DNA from: Thalassospira mesophila
Lineage (GTDB): Bacteria > Pseudomonadota > Alphaproteobacteria > Rhodospirillales > Thalassospiraceae
Assembly (NCBI RefSeq): GCF_002115755.1
Contig: NZ_JFKA01000006.1
Span: 124,001-188,000 of the forward strand
Direction: 5' to 3'
DNA length: 64,000 nt
A model generated the notes under the pieces. That model ran no database searches, was not told where the DNA came from, and worked only from the letters and a program-made list of their open reading frames with translations. Shown here piece by piece: positions 19,258 through 28,331 of this stretch. The position numbers and the translations under genes are program-made. The stretch's first letter is position 1. Every line of letters starts with the position of its first letter.

Positions 19258-20373
19258 ATGGCGATTATTACCCATGTCGATATCCGGATGGTGGATTTAA
19301 AACCAAAGGTCGTTCGAACCGACGCCATCCAGTCCTTTGTCAGTCAGGAAACGCCGATTGTCCGCATCACCGATGCCGATGGCGTGGTGGGCACGGGGTA
19401 TAGCTACACCATTGGCACTGGCGGATCATCGGTGGTGGCGCTGCTGCGCGATCATTTGGCCCCGCAACTGATTGGCCGGGATGCGAATGATATTGAAGCG
19501 ATCTGGCGCGATTTACTGTTTTCAAGCCATGCCACAACGGTTGGCGCAATTACATCGCTGTCGCTGGCTGCGATTGATACCGCGCTGTGGGATTTGCAAT
19601 CGCGCAAAACCGGCATTGCGCTTTATCAACTGGCCGGTGGGGCCAAGGGCAAAATCCCGCTTTACACCACCGAAGGCGGCTGGTTGCAGCTTGAACAATC
19701 GCAACTGGTGGATGATGCGGTGGCGATGAAGGCCAAGGGCTTTGGCGGGGCGAAAATCAAGGTTGGCAAACCGCGCGGGGCCGAGGACGTGGCCCGGTTG
19801 CAAGCGGTGCGCGAAGCTGTTGGTAATGATTTTGAAATTATGACCGATGCCAATCAGGGGTTTGATCTGGCCGAGGCCATTCGTCGCGCCCGGCTGTTTG
19901 AACCGATTGATATTGCGTGGTTTGAAGAACCGTTACCGGCCGATAACGTTGTCGCCCATCAACGGCTGGCGGCGTCAACCTCGCTGCCGGTTGCGGTGGG
20001 TGAATCGATGTATAGCCTGGGGCAGTTTCGCGAATATCTGGCGATGGATGCCTGTTCGATTGTGCAGGTTGATGTGGCGCGTATTGGCGGCATTACACCG
20101 TGGCTAAAGGTTGCTCATCTGGCGGAAAGTTTTGATGTTGCCGTCTGCCCGCATTTCTTGATGGAATTGCACGTATCGCTGTGCTGTGCCGTGCCCAACA
20201 GCCGCTGGCTGGAATATATCCCGCAGCTTGATAGCCTGACCCATAGCGGGCTGGATATTGTTGATGGTCACGCGGTGCCGTCAAACCAGCCGGGGCTGGG
20301 CATTGACTGGGACTGGGACGCGATAGAAGCACAACAAATGTTCACACCCATCACCATCACCATCAGCAATTGA
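19258..20373 (+). CDS. Enolase-superfamily acid-sugar dehydratase (mandelate racemase type)
   Basis: 371-residue enzyme with the full mandelate-racemase-type site: Lys166 and Lys168 in GAKIKVGK, metal ligands Asp197 (MTDANQG), Glu223 (WFEEP) and Glu249 (VGES), and the Asp272-His299 pair in VQVDVARIGG and CPHFLME. Such enzymes dehydrate aldonates or aldarates such as galactarate, talarate, lyxonate or galactonate. It is distinct from FucD, which already serves L-fuconate, so it probably handles a second sugar acid entering through the same transporter. It could also be the aldarate dehydratase that the uronate cluster further on lacks. The exact substrate cannot be given from sequence. Confidence 0.82.
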   Translation: MAIITHVDIRMVDLKPKVVRTDAIQSFVSQETPIVRITDADGVVGTGYSYTIGTGGSSVVALLRDHLAPQLIGRDANDIEAIWRDLLFSSHATTVGAITSLSLAAIDTALWDLQSRKTGIALYQLAGGAKGKIPLYTTEGGWLQLEQSQLVDDAVAMKAKGFGGAKIKVGKPRGAEDVARLQAVREAVGNDFEIMTDANQGFDLAEAIRRARLFEPIDIAWFEEPLPADNVVAHQRLAASTSLPVAVGESMYSLGQFREYLAMDACSIVQVDVARIGGITPWLKVAHLAESFDVAVCPHFLMELHVSLCCAVPNSRWLEYIPQLDSLTHSGLDIVDGHAVPSNQPGLGIDWDWDAIEAQQMFTPITITISN

Positions 20374-20380
20374 GGCCGTT

Positions 20381-20704
20381 ATGAAACGTGTTGGCATGGT
20401 CATTCATGTAAAGCCGGAAAAACTGGCGGAATATAAAAAACTCCATGCGGAGCCATGGCCCGGCGTGATTGCCGCTCTGAAAGCCCATCACGTTCATAAT
20501 TATGTGATTTATCACCATGCCGATTTGCTGTTTGGTCATCTGGAATATGACGGCGACGATTTTAAAGCCGACATGGCCGAGATCGCCAAAGACCCGGTAA
20601 CACAGGAATGGTGGAAACAGACCGACCCGTGCCAGTCCCCGCTTGCAACGCGCAAGGAAGGCGAATGGTGGGCCGAGATGGAAGAAGTTTTTTACATGGC
20701 ATGA
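20381..20704 (+). CDS. RhaM-type sugar mutarotase, probable L-fucose mutarotase
   Basis: 107-residue dimeric alpha+beta-barrel protein of the L-rhamnose mutarotase family. The family's active-site residues are at the usual positions: Tyr18, His22, Tyr41 and the tandem Trp of QEWWKQTDP (about 76-77). The enzyme interconverts alpha and beta anomers of the free sugar. No rhamnose gene is nearby, and the operon is for fucose, so it likely supplies the anomer used by the aldose dehydrogenase, doing the job FucU does in enteric bacteria. It starts seven bases after the preceding dehydratase. Confidence 0.85.
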   Translation: MKRVGMVIHVKPEKLAEYKKLHAEPWPGVIAALKAHHVHNYVIYHHADLLFGHLEYDGDDFKADMAEIAKDPVTQEWWKQTDPCQSPLATRKEGEWWAEMEEVFYMA

Positions 20705-20779
20705 AGGTGTGGCACCGATTGCACCCGTTACACCCTTTTTATGACCCATCAGATTTGACCAGAAACGCAGGAGAGCGAA

Positions 20780-21514
20780 ATGGCAGGAAGACTGGCCGGT
20801 AAAACCGCCATCGTTACGGCTGCAGGCCAAGGCATTGGCCGGGCAACCGCAGAAATGTTTGTCGCCGAAGGGGCAAAAGTCATTGCCACCGACATTAACG
20901 AAGATGCTCTGGCGACCCTGTCGGGCATGGAAACCCGCAAGCTTGATGTTACCGATGGTGCCGCCATTGCCGCCTTTGGCAAGGAAACCGGGGCGGTGGA
21001 CATTTTGTTTAACTGTGCCGGGTTTGTGCATCATGGCAGCATTCTTGAGTGCGATGAAGACGCCTATGATTTCAGCTTTAACCTTAATGTGCGCTCGCAA
21101 TATCGCATGATGCGCGCCTTTTTGCCCGCCATGCTGGAAAATGGCGGTGGGTCTATTGTTAATATGTCGTCGGTGGCATCCTCGGTAAAAGGGGTGCCGG
21201 TGCGCTTTATTTACGGGGCGACCAAGGCCGCGGTTATTGGCATGACCAAATCGGTTGCGGCTGATTTTGTCGGCAAGGGCATTCGCTGTAACGCCATTTG
21301 CCCCGGCACGGTCGAAAGCCCGTCGCTGGAACAACGTATGTCATCGCAGGGCGGCGACTTTGCCGAAGTCCGCAAGGCATTTGTTGCCCGCCAGCCGATT
21401 GGCCGCATTGGCCAGCCCGGCGAAATTGCCGCTCTTGCCACTTATCTGGCCTCAGACGAGGCAAGCTATACCACCGGCACCATTCATGTGATTGACGGCG
21501 GCTGGGTAAACTGA
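20780..21514 (+). CDS. 2-keto-3-deoxy-L-fuconate dehydrogenase (SDR)
   Basis: 244-residue short-chain dehydrogenase. The nucleotide-binding [10 protein letters not shown] (residues 13-22), NCAG (78-81), catalytic Ser130/131, Tyr145 and Lys149 (IYGATKAA) and the C-terminal IDGGWVN are all intact. It would oxidise the 4-hydroxyl of 2-keto-3-deoxy-L-fuconate with NAD to the 2,4-diketo acid. It follows the mutarotase and precedes the diketo-acid hydrolase, matching the order of the known bacterial pathway. A good Shine-Dalgarno (aggagag) lies before ATG 20780. Confidence 0.88.
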   Translation: MAGRLAGKTAIVTAAGQGIGRATAEMFVAEGAKVIATDINEDALATLSGMETRKLDVTDGAAIAAFGKETGAVDILFNCAGFVHHGSILECDEDAYDFSFNLNVRSQYRMMRAFLPAMLENGGGSIVNMSSVASSVKGVPVRFIYGATKAAVIGMTKSVAADFVGKGIRCNAICPGTVESPSLEQRMSSQGGDFAEVRKAFVARQPIGRIGQPGEIAALATYLASDEASYTTGTIHVIDGGWVN

Positions 21515-21584
21515 TCCATTCAGGATCTCTCCGGTTTTGGGTTTTGACCCTTAATTCACACAAAACCAAAAGGACAAATGTTCA

Positions 21585-22427
21585 ATGAAACTGTTACGTT
21601 ATGGGCCGGTTGGCGCAGAAAAACCCGGTCTTCTTGATGCCAATGGCACCATCCGCGATCTTTCCGGCGTGATTGCCGATCTTGATGCGTCGACGATTTC
21701 GCAGGAAACGTTTGATAAAATTGCCGCCATCGATGCGACAACGCTGCCCGAAGTTTCCGGCGATCCGCGCATCGGCGCCTGTGTTGGCCGCCCTGGCAAA
21801 TTCGTCTGCATCGGGCTTAACTATTCTGACCATGCGGCTGAAACCGGCATGGCCGTGCCGCCCGAACCGGTGATTTTCTTTAAGGCCACCTCGGCCGTGT
21901 GCGGCCCGTATGACAATGTTGAAATCCCGCGCGGCTCGGAAAAATCCGACTGGGAAGTGGAACTTGGCGTTATCATTGGCAAAGAAGCTAAATATGTCGA
22001 CGAAGCCAACGCGATGGACCATGTGGCCGGGTATTGCGTGGTTAATGACCTGTCCGAACGTGCGTTTCAGATCGAACGGTCCGGCCAGTGGGTAAAGGGC
22101 AAAAGTGCCGACACCTTCGGCCCGGTCGGTCCCTACCTCGTCACCCGTGACGAAGTAAAAGACCCGCAAAACCTGCCGATGTGGCTGACGGTCAACGGCC
22201 ATAAATATCAGAATGGCAGCACCAAAACCATGGTCTATGGCGTGCAGTTCCTGATCCACTACCTGTCACAATTCATGAGCCTGCAACCGGGCGACATCAT
22301 TTCAACCGGCACGCCCCCCGGCGTTGGCATGGGCCAGAAGCCGCAGGTTTACCTGAAAGCCGGTGACGTTATGGAACTGGGCATTGAAGGCATGGGTAGC
22401 CAGAAGCAGACAACCGTACAGGCTTAA
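21585..22427 (+). CDS. 2,4-diketo-3-deoxy-L-fuconate hydrolase (FAH family)
   Basis: 280-residue fumarylacetoacetate-hydrolase-fold enzyme. The metal site is visible in FVCIGLNYSDHAAETG, the Glu pair in DWEVELGVIIG, and Asp in VVNDLSER; ISTGTPPGVGMG is the family C-terminal signature. It cleaves the 2,4-diketo acid to pyruvate and L-lactate, the last step of the pathway, so fucose carbon enters central metabolism without phosphorylation. It is the final gene of the fucose operon and is followed by an intrinsic terminator. Confidence 0.9.
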   Translation: MKLLRYGPVGAEKPGLLDANGTIRDLSGVIADLDASTISQETFDKIAAIDATTLPEVSGDPRIGACVGRPGKFVCIGLNYSDHAAETGMAVPPEPVIFFKATSAVCGPYDNVEIPRGSEKSDWEVELGVIIGKEAKYVDEANAMDHVAGYCVVNDLSERAFQIERSGQWVKGKSADTFGPVGPYLVTRDEVKDPQNLPMWLTVNGHKYQNGSTKTMVYGVQFLIHYLSQFMSLQPGDIISTGTPPGVGMGQKPQVYLKAGDVMELGIEGMGSQKQTTVQA

Positions 22428-22464
22428 TCGCCCACACGCTGTTTAAAGACCCGTATTTTAGAAA

Positions 22465-22499
22465 GTCGCCATCTGTTTAACCACGGATGGCGGCTTTTT
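22465..22499 (+). terminator. Intrinsic terminator of the fucose operon
   Basis: Stem with arms gtcgccatc and gatggcggc around a 12-base loop, followed directly by TTTTT, 38 bases after the last stop codon of the operon. Confidence 0.85.
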
Positions 22500-22889
22500 C
22501 TATTCTGGCGGCACATTAAAACTGTTGGGCAGGGACACCCAGATCACGGTCTGCGCCTCTGGCGAATGGCGCGAGAGATGGCCTTTGCCATGGGTATCTT
22601 CCACCAGTACAAAGCTGCCCGCCGCCACATGGCGCACCTCGCCATCACTTGTTTCGTAATCCACAGCCCCATCCAGCCGAACCGTCAAAACAGGCTCCGG
22701 CACCGTATGCCACGAAACCTCGCGCATCCCGGTCGGAATATGCGTGATGCGAACCCGTGACGCCGGATAACTCGCCGTCACATCAAACGGCACAGCCTCG
22801 GGATGCACCGTGCGCTTTGTCGTCGGCAATTCAACTTCATCAAAATGTGATTCCCCGTCCGGGGCGGCGTAGATTCGGAGGCATTTCAT
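22500..22889 (-). CDS. Cupin-domain protein
   Basis: 129-residue single-domain cupin; VLTVRLDGAVDYETSDGEVRHVAAGSFVLVEDTHGKGHLSR gives the two cupin motifs with candidate metal ligands His61 in VSWHTVPE and the later His residues. The protein is convergent with the fucose operon, ending one base after its terminator's T-run. Small cupins of this kind bind a metal and often a sugar or acid, but no specific reaction can be assigned. Being on the opposite strand, it is not clearly part of the fucose system. Confidence 0.75.
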   Translation of the reverse strand: MKCLRIYAAPDGESHFDEVELPTTKRTVHPEAVPFDVTASYPASRVRITHIPTGMREVSWHTVPEPVLTVRLDGAVDYETSDGEVRHVAAGSFVLVEDTHGKGHLSRHSPEAQTVIWVSLPNSFNVPPE

Positions 22890-23041
22890 GGTGTTGTGTT
22901 CCGTCTTATGTCTATTAGGTACCGTATATTAAATGTAGCCAAATAATCAAAGAGTTGTTTGAATTTTTCTTCGATTGACTGATTATTTATGTGAGATTTA
23001 TATTTTTTGGAACCGTGGTTTTTAATAAAATGGGTGGCGAA

Positions 23042-23512
23042 ATGGATGCGTTTTCTGTAATTGCTGGGAATATAATATCTTTCTTGGCTTTGATCCTTTC
23101 TGGGTATGCGACTGTAAAAACAGTTTCCTTTAATCGGGCGCAACAAAAATTGCTCAAAAATCAGGAGTTTCTGAGCACAGTAGATATGAAAAAAGCAATG
23201 GAATATATGAGGAAGATAAATAAAGCTGACGTAATCGCAACTGTGGAGAAACAAATAAGTGGAAAATATGTTATTTTAATTTCAAACGATGGTTCTGCCG
23301 CAGCAAAAGACGTCAATATATCTTTTCCTGACGGGGATGCACCTGTTCCGATGAATGCGATAAATTCAAAGTTTCCTCTGGAAACTTTATATAAAAGCCA
23401 AAGTGTAGAGTTGTCTGTCTTTTTAGCAATGGATGCGAAAAGAAAGCATCGATTGAATGTCACTTGGGAAGATGAAGAATTAAATGAAAAAGAGATTTTT
23501 CTTACGTTTTAG
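23042..23512 (+). CDS. Orphan protein with N-terminal membrane anchor, A+T-rich
   Basis: 156-residue protein that I do not recognise. One hydrophobic helix (about residues 4-26, FSVIAGNIISFLALILSGYATV) is followed by a lysine-rich, probably helical stretch and a beta-rich C-terminal half (SGKYVILISNDGSAAAKDVNISFPDG, then SVELSVFLAMDAKRKHRLNVTWEDEEL), resembling the small immunoglobulin-like domains seen in many bacterial membrane-anchored proteins of unknown role. An in-frame ATG 17 codons upstream is less likely. Base composition is visibly A+T-richer than all neighbours, with many AAA, ATA and TTT codons, suggesting acquisition by transfer. It ends 12 bases before the converging efflux operon. 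Confidence 0.65.
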   Translation: MDAFSVIAGNIISFLALILSGYATVKTVSFNRAQQKLLKNQEFLSTVDMKKAMEYMRKINKADVIATVEKQISGKYVILISNDGSAAAKDVNISFPDGDAPVPMNAINSKFPLETLYKSQSVELSVFLAMDAKRKHRLNVTWEDEELNEKEIFLTF

Positions 23513-23524
23513 CCGTTCATTGTG

Positions 23525-24943
23525 TCAATAAATATCATCGCCACCCAACGCCTGATACAGCGTCACCAAATTCAAAATCTGGTTGAGCTGGTTTTGCAGG
23601 AGCGATTCTTCGGCGGTGCGGCGGTTTTCCTGGGCGTCCAGCCAATCCTGTATGGAGACGGCACCGGCGCGAAAGCGGGTTTCGTAGATGCGTTCGGCGT
23701 TGCGTGCGTTATCTAGGGCAGCGCGCAGATTTTGGGCCTGTTCCAGATAATGATCGCGGGCGGACAAGGCGGTTTCAACGTCGCTAAACGCCTGATACAG
23801 GGTTTGGCGATAGGTTGCGATATCCTGTTCGTATTGGGCTTGCGATACCTTGATGTTCAGCTGGCCTTCGTTCCAGTTCAGGAACGGCAGGGCGAGGCTG
23901 GCACCCAGCGTACCAATCGGGTTTTGCAGGAAGTTGCGCAACTGGTCGCTGCTGGTACCGAGTTCGCCGGTCAGGTTCAGGGTGGGCAGCAGGCTGGTTT
24001 TGGTGGAGTTAAGCTGCGACACATCTTCGCGCAGGCGCAGTTCGGCGGCTTTGATATCGGGGCGACGGTCCAGCAAGGTGGCGGGCAGGCCCGAGGCGAC
24101 AATTGGCAGGCCGTTATCGGGCAGGGTATTGCGCGCGATTTCCATGTTTTGCGGTGGCTGGTCAAACAGGATCGAAAGCGCGTTTTTATTGGCCTTCAGG
24201 CTTTGTGCAATTTGAGTATAATCGGCCTGCTGGCTTTCAAGGCTGCGGCGGGATTCATAAAGTTCCAGCGAGCTTGACGCCCCGCTTTCATATTGCACGT
24301 TCACCAGTTCCAGTGTTTTGCGCGCATAATCAATGCTGGCCTGGGCAATGGCAAGGCGTTGCTGGTCATACACCGTTTGCCAATACAGATTGGCCGTGGT
24401 GCCGGTGAGGGTTAAGGCGGTGCTGGCACGGTCTTTTTCGGTGGCAAGGGCTTCCCATTTTGCCGTGTCATAATCGTTGCCAAGTTTCCCCCACAGATCA
24501 ACTTCGTAGCTGACACCCGAGGTGGTGCCATAACTGCGCGAGATATTGCCATTATCGAGGTTGCGCGAGGTGGAGCTGTTGGCGGTCGCCGAAAGGTCGG
24601 GGAACAGGTCGGTTTTGGCAATGCCTGCCTGCAACTGGGCCTGACGGACCTTGATGGTGGCGGCGGCAAGGTCGTTATTGCGTGCAAGGGCATCGGCGAC
24701 AAGCTGGTTTAGCGCATCGTCGTTAAAATTATGCCACCAGTTTGACGGGGCAAAGGCCGCGTCCTTGCCGGGGATGGTGGCTTTGTTGTTGCCGTTAACA
24801 TTGCTGTCGCTGGCCGAATACCAGCCATTGGGCACGCCAACATCGGGCCTTGAATAGCTGACTTCTTTCAGGCTGGAACAACCCGCAAGGATCAGCAGCG
24901 ACAGAATGGTTCCGGTCTTGAGGGTGGATTTAAGCATTTTCAA
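23525..24943 (-). CDS. Outer-membrane efflux lipoprotein (NodT/OprM family)
   Basis: 472-residue outer-membrane channel subunit. The lipoprotein signal ends at LAGC (Cys22), and the two repeated OEP domains show the family motifs VSYEVDLWGKLGNDYD, LDRRPDIKAAELRLR and LPFLNWNEGQLN. It is the third gene of the macA-macB-OMF operon, nine bases after macB, and would form the exit duct for the tripartite pump. The pump's substrate (macrolide, peptide, lipid or other) cannot be told. Confidence 0.92.
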   Translation of the reverse strand: MKMLKSTLKTGTILSLLILAGCSSLKEVSYSRPDVGVPNGWYSASDSNVNGNNKATIPGKDAAFAPSNWWHNFNDDALNQLVADALARNNDLAAATIKVRQAQLQAGIAKTDLFPDLSATANSSTSRNLDNGNISRSYGTTSGVSYEVDLWGKLGNDYDTAKWEALATEKDRASTALTLTGTTANLYWQTVYDQQRLAIAQASIDYARKTLELVNVQYESGASSSLELYESRRSLESQQADYTQIAQSLKANKNALSILFDQPPQNMEIARNTLPDNGLPIVASGLPATLLDRRPDIKAAELRLREDVSQLNSTKTSLLPTLNLTGELGTSSDQLRNFLQNPIGTLGASLALPFLNWNEGQLNIKVSQAQYEQDIATYRQTLYQAFSDVETALSARDHYLEQAQNLRAALDNARNAERIYETRFRAGAVSIQDWLDAQENRRTAEESLLQNQLNQILNLVTLYQALGGDDIY

Positions 24944-24952
24944 AATTCTCCA

Positions 24953-26911
24953 TCAGTCCCGGTTCAAGGCATCGACAGGGTTTAAGCGGGCGGCACTGCG
25001 CGCGGGTAAAAAGCCGAACAACACCCCGATCATGGTCGAGCAGGCGAAAGCCGCAACGATTGAGGTGGTGGAGTAAATCATTTGAAATGCCGTTCCCAGC
25101 ATGTCGAACAACACCCCGAACAGTAGGGCCAGCGATACGCCCAGCGCCCCGCCGATCAGACATACCAGCACCGCTTCGATCAGGAACTGGCGCAAAATAT
25201 CGCCCTGTCGTGCGCCAACGGCCATGCGCACGCCAATTTCGCCGGTGCGTTCGGTAACCGATACCAGCATGATGTTCATAACGCCAATGCCGCCCACAAT
25301 AAGCGAGATAACCGCGATGGAGGACACCAGTAGGGTCAGCGTTGCCGTCGTGGTTTCAATGGTTTGGCGGATGGTATCGGTGTTGATGGTGAAAAAATCG
25401 CGAATACCGTGGCGCTTTTCAAGGAAGTCGCCAATTTTTTGTTCGGCCAGTTTGGTATCCACCGCGTCGGCGACGCGCACGGTGATGCTGGTCAGGTAAT
25501 TTTGCCCGGTCAGGCGTGTCATCACGGTGGTGTAGGGCAGCCAGACATTAAGGGTATCGCCCCGGCCAAAGGCGCTGTCGTGTTTTTTGGTTACGCCAAT
25601 CACGCGCACCGGGACAGAACCCAGCAAGATCACTTTGCCCAGCGGGTCTTCGCCATTGGGGAACAGTTTGTCGCGGGTGTTATTGTCGATAATGGCATCC
25701 TGATCGCGGTTTTGCACCGATCGCTGGTTAAACCAGATACCCTGATCCATTTCATAGCCGCGCACCCGGTCGTAATTAACCCCGACGCCGGTGACGGCCG
25801 ATGTAACCTCGATATTGCGATAACGAAGGGTAACACTGGCAGAAACGCTGGGCGTGACGCTATCGACATAATATTCATCATCCAGCGCGGTGGCGTCGTC
25901 CGCCGTTAAGGTGCGGATGCTGTCGGCATCGCGGTCGCCAAAATCCTGCCCGCGTCGAATGTCGATGGTGTTGGTGCCAATCGAACTAATGTCGGCCAGC
26001 ACCTTTTCGCGCGACCCGGTGCCAAGGGCAACGACAGACACGACCGAGGCAATGCCGATGATAATGCCCAGCATGGTGAGGAAGGTGCGCAAACGGTGCG
26101 CCGCCATTGCCACCAGCGCCATTTTAAAGGCTTCGCCAAAGCGGCTAAATTCGGCCCACAGGCGGTTGCCCGATGGTTTTTTGGCAATCGGGGCGGGGGT
26201 GGCGGTGTCGTTGCCATTGGCTGCGGTCTGGCGTTCATCGCGGATGATTGCGCCATCGAGAATCTCGATCACCCGTTCGGCATGGGCGGCAACGTTGGGG
26301 TCGTGCGTAACCAGAATTACCGTGTGGCCATCGGCGTGAAGGTCGCGCAAAAGGGCCAGGGTTTGCTCGCCGCTTTTGCTGTCCAGTGCGCCAGTGGGTT
26401 CGTCGGCCAATATCACATCGCCGCCATTCATCAGCGCACGCGCAATACTGACACGCTGTTGCTGCCCGCCTGAAAGCTGGCCGGGGCGGTGATGGGTGCG
26501 GTCCGATAGCCCGACTTTATCAAGCAGGTCATGGGCGCGGGCGTGGCGCTGGCTGGCGGAATAACCGGCATAAATGGCGGGGACTTCAACATTGCCGAGT
26601 GCTGTCAAGTCGGACAGCAAATGATAACGTTGAAAGATAAAGCCGAAATATTCGCGGCGCAGGGCGGCCAGTTCATCGGGTTCCAGCGCGTCGGTGGCGC
26701 GGCCATTAACGCGGTATGTGCCCCGTGTGGGCCGGTCCAGACAGCCCAGAATATTCATCAAGGTCGATTTGCCAGAGCCCGACGCGCCCATAATGGCAAC
26801 CATTTCACCGCGTTCGATAGTCAGGTTAACGCCTTTTAGCACGGCAATTTTCTGGTCGCCTGCGGGGTATTCGCGCCACAGGTCGGTAATTTCGATTAAC
26901 GGTGCTGCCAT
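24953..26911 (-). CDS. macB: MacB-type ABC efflux transporter
   Basis: 652-residue fusion of an N-terminal ATPase and a C-terminal four-helix membrane domain with a large periplasmic part. Walker [10 protein letters not shown] near residue 42, signature [15 protein letters not shown], Walker [13 protein letters not shown] and the MacB-specific [10 protein letters not shown] are present. The periplasmic region is followed by FtsX-like transmembrane helices ([39 protein letters not shown]). It acts as a mechanotransducing pump with MacA and the outer-membrane subunit encoded on either side. A two-component system upstream probably controls the operon. The name follows architecture; the export substrate is unknown. 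Confidence 0.9.
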   Translation of the reverse strand: MAAPLIEITDLWREYPAGDQKIAVLKGVNLTIERGEMVAIMGASGSGKSTLMNILGCLDRPTRGTYRVNGRATDALEPDELAALRREYFGFIFQRYHLLSDLTALGNVEVPAIYAGYSASQRHARAHDLLDKVGLSDRTHHRPGQLSGGQQQRVSIARALMNGGDVILADEPTGALDSKSGEQTLALLRDLHADGHTVILVTHDPNVAAHAERVIEILDGAIIRDERQTAANGNDTATPAPIAKKPSGNRLWAEFSRFGEAFKMALVAMAAHRLRTFLTMLGIIIGIASVVSVVALGTGSREKVLADISSIGTNTIDIRRGQDFGDRDADSIRTLTADDATALDDEYYVDSVTPSVSASVTLRYRNIEVTSAVTGVGVNYDRVRGYEMDQGIWFNQRSVQNRDQDAIIDNNTRDKLFPNGEDPLGKVILLGSVPVRVIGVTKKHDSAFGRGDTLNVWLPYTTVMTRLTGQNYLTSITVRVADAVDTKLAEQKIGDFLEKRHGIRDFFTINTDTIRQTIETTTATLTLLVSSIAVISLIVGGIGVMNIMLVSVTERTGEIGVRMAVGARQGDILRQFLIEAVLVCLIGGALGVSLALLFGVLFDMLGTAFQMIYSTTSIVAAFACSTMIGVLFGFLPARSAARLNPVDALNRD

Positions 26912-26913
26912 GA

Positions 26914-28110
26914 TCAGAACATCATCCCCCGTGGGCGACGAATGCCGGAACTGTCAATGACAACGCCACTGGCGGCCCCAATCACAACATTGTCGCCTTC
27001 GGCAACGCCCGATGTGATTTCGGCTTTGACATTGGTGTTAAGCCCGACTGTGACAGGCACCTGTTTGACCACGGTTTTACCGTCGCCAGTGGTATCTTCG
27101 ATTTGCACATATTGTTTGTCATCCTGCCCGCTTATCAGGGCGGAAGATGGAATGATTAATGCGTCTTTGACCGATTTTAAAATGATGGTGACTTCGGTGG
27201 TCATGGCAATGCGCAAAATGCCATCGGGGTTGGGTACATCAAACAGGGCGTTGTAATAAACCGCCTCGTCATCGGCGATGCCGTCGTCATTGTCGTCTAT
27301 TTCATCGGGGGCGGGTTCGATTGCGCGCAGGGTGGCGTGGTATTTGGTGTCCGGGTCGCCCAGAATGGTGAAATATACGTTTTGCCCCGGTTTGACGCGA
27401 ATAACATCGGCCTCCGATATTTCGGCCTTGACCGTCATGGTATCAAGCTGGGCCAGCTTGATGATGGTCGGTGTGGTTTGCACCGCATTCACCGTTTGCC
27501 CGACCTTGACGGGCAGGGACACAACCGTACCATCCATGGGTGCTTTGATTTCGGTATAGCCAAGGTCGATCTGGGCGGTATCAACTGCGATTTTGGCTTG
27601 GTCTATTTCGGCATTTAACGCGTTAATTTCGGCCTTGGTCACGGCAAGGGTGGCGGTGGCGGTTTCAAGGTCTTCTTGCGGGCTGGCATCGAGGCGGCGC
27701 ATCTTTTGCTGGCGTTCATAGGCCTGTTGTGCCTGGCGCAGGGTAGCCTTTTTTGAGGCCAGTTGTGCCTGAATATTGGCAAGGTTGGCCTTGGCATCGC
27801 TCAGGGCATTTTGCTGGGTCGAGGGATCAATCTCGGCGATCAGGTCGCCTTGTTTGATGACATCGCCCAGGGCGACATGCAGTTTTTGAATTTGGCCCGA
27901 AACCTGGGCGCCGACCGACACCAGTTGATAGGATTCAAGCGCCCCGCTTGCCAGAACTGTGCTTTCCAGATCGCCGCGCGTCACCTTGGCGGTGACATAG
28001 CCGGGCGCTGTTTCGGGCGGAAACAGATAATCGCGGCCAAACCACCCGCCAGCGGTCAGCAGGATGATAATGACAATGATGGTGGTGCGATGGGCGAGCA
28101 GTTTTTTCAT
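26914..28110 (-). CDS. macA: MacA-type periplasmic adaptor
   Basis: 398-residue membrane-fusion protein anchored by one N-terminal helix ([21 protein letters not shown]). A lipoyl-like half ([24 protein letters not shown]), a long coiled-coil hairpin (about residues 100-180) and beta-barrel and membrane-proximal domains follow in the MacA order. Typical motifs are [14 protein letters not shown] and [28 protein letters not shown]. First gene of the operon, two bases before macB. Confidence 0.9.
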   Translation of the reverse strand: MKKLLAHRTTIIVIIILLTAGGWFGRDYLFPPETAPGYVTAKVTRGDLESTVLASGALESYQLVSVGAQVSGQIQKLHVALGDVIKQGDLIAEIDPSTQQNALSDAKANLANIQAQLASKKATLRQAQQAYERQQKMRRLDASPQEDLETATATLAVTKAEINALNAEIDQAKIAVDTAQIDLGYTEIKAPMDGTVVSLPVKVGQTVNAVQTTPTIIKLAQLDTMTVKAEISEADVIRVKPGQNVYFTILGDPDTKYHATLRAIEPAPDEIDDNDDGIADDEAVYYNALFDVPNPDGILRIAMTTEVTIILKSVKDALIIPSSALISGQDDKQYVQIEDTTGDGKTVVKQVPVTVGLNTNVKAEITSGVAEGDNVVIGAASGVVIDSSGIRRPRGMMF

Positions 28111-28242
28111 GGGAATCCGTTATGCTGAATTCTTGAAGCGTCGGTATGGGGCGAAAGGCACGAACAAAACAATCGTTTCCGACCTTATCGTGATCCTAGA
28201 TAGCATTCATTGATCCATCATGGGGTGAGCAGGGCGAAAAAC

Positions 28243-28264
28243 ATGTGTAAGCGATGTGTAAAGC
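28243..28264. promoter_or_regulatory. Tandem direct repeat, candidate OmpR/CpxR-type response-regulator box
   Basis: ATGTGTAA occurs at 28243-28250 and again at 28254-28261, an exact 11-base period (one DNA turn). OmpR-family dimers bind such head-to-tail repeats, and the TGTAA core resembles CpxR boxes. It lies in the gap between divergent macA and the response regulator gene, about 70 bases from the latter's start, where it could serve both. Confidence 0.55.
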
Positions 28265-28331
28265 TGGGCGATATGGCCTTTGCGCGGTGAGTTCGAGCGG
28301 TATGATGCATTCAGATTTGGAGAAGACAGTC

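Noticed and set aside
20363-21334. 323-codon minus-strand frame across the mutarotase and SDR genes
   Set aside because: Covers two unrelated well-supported genes on the other strand and shows no domain or ribosome site.
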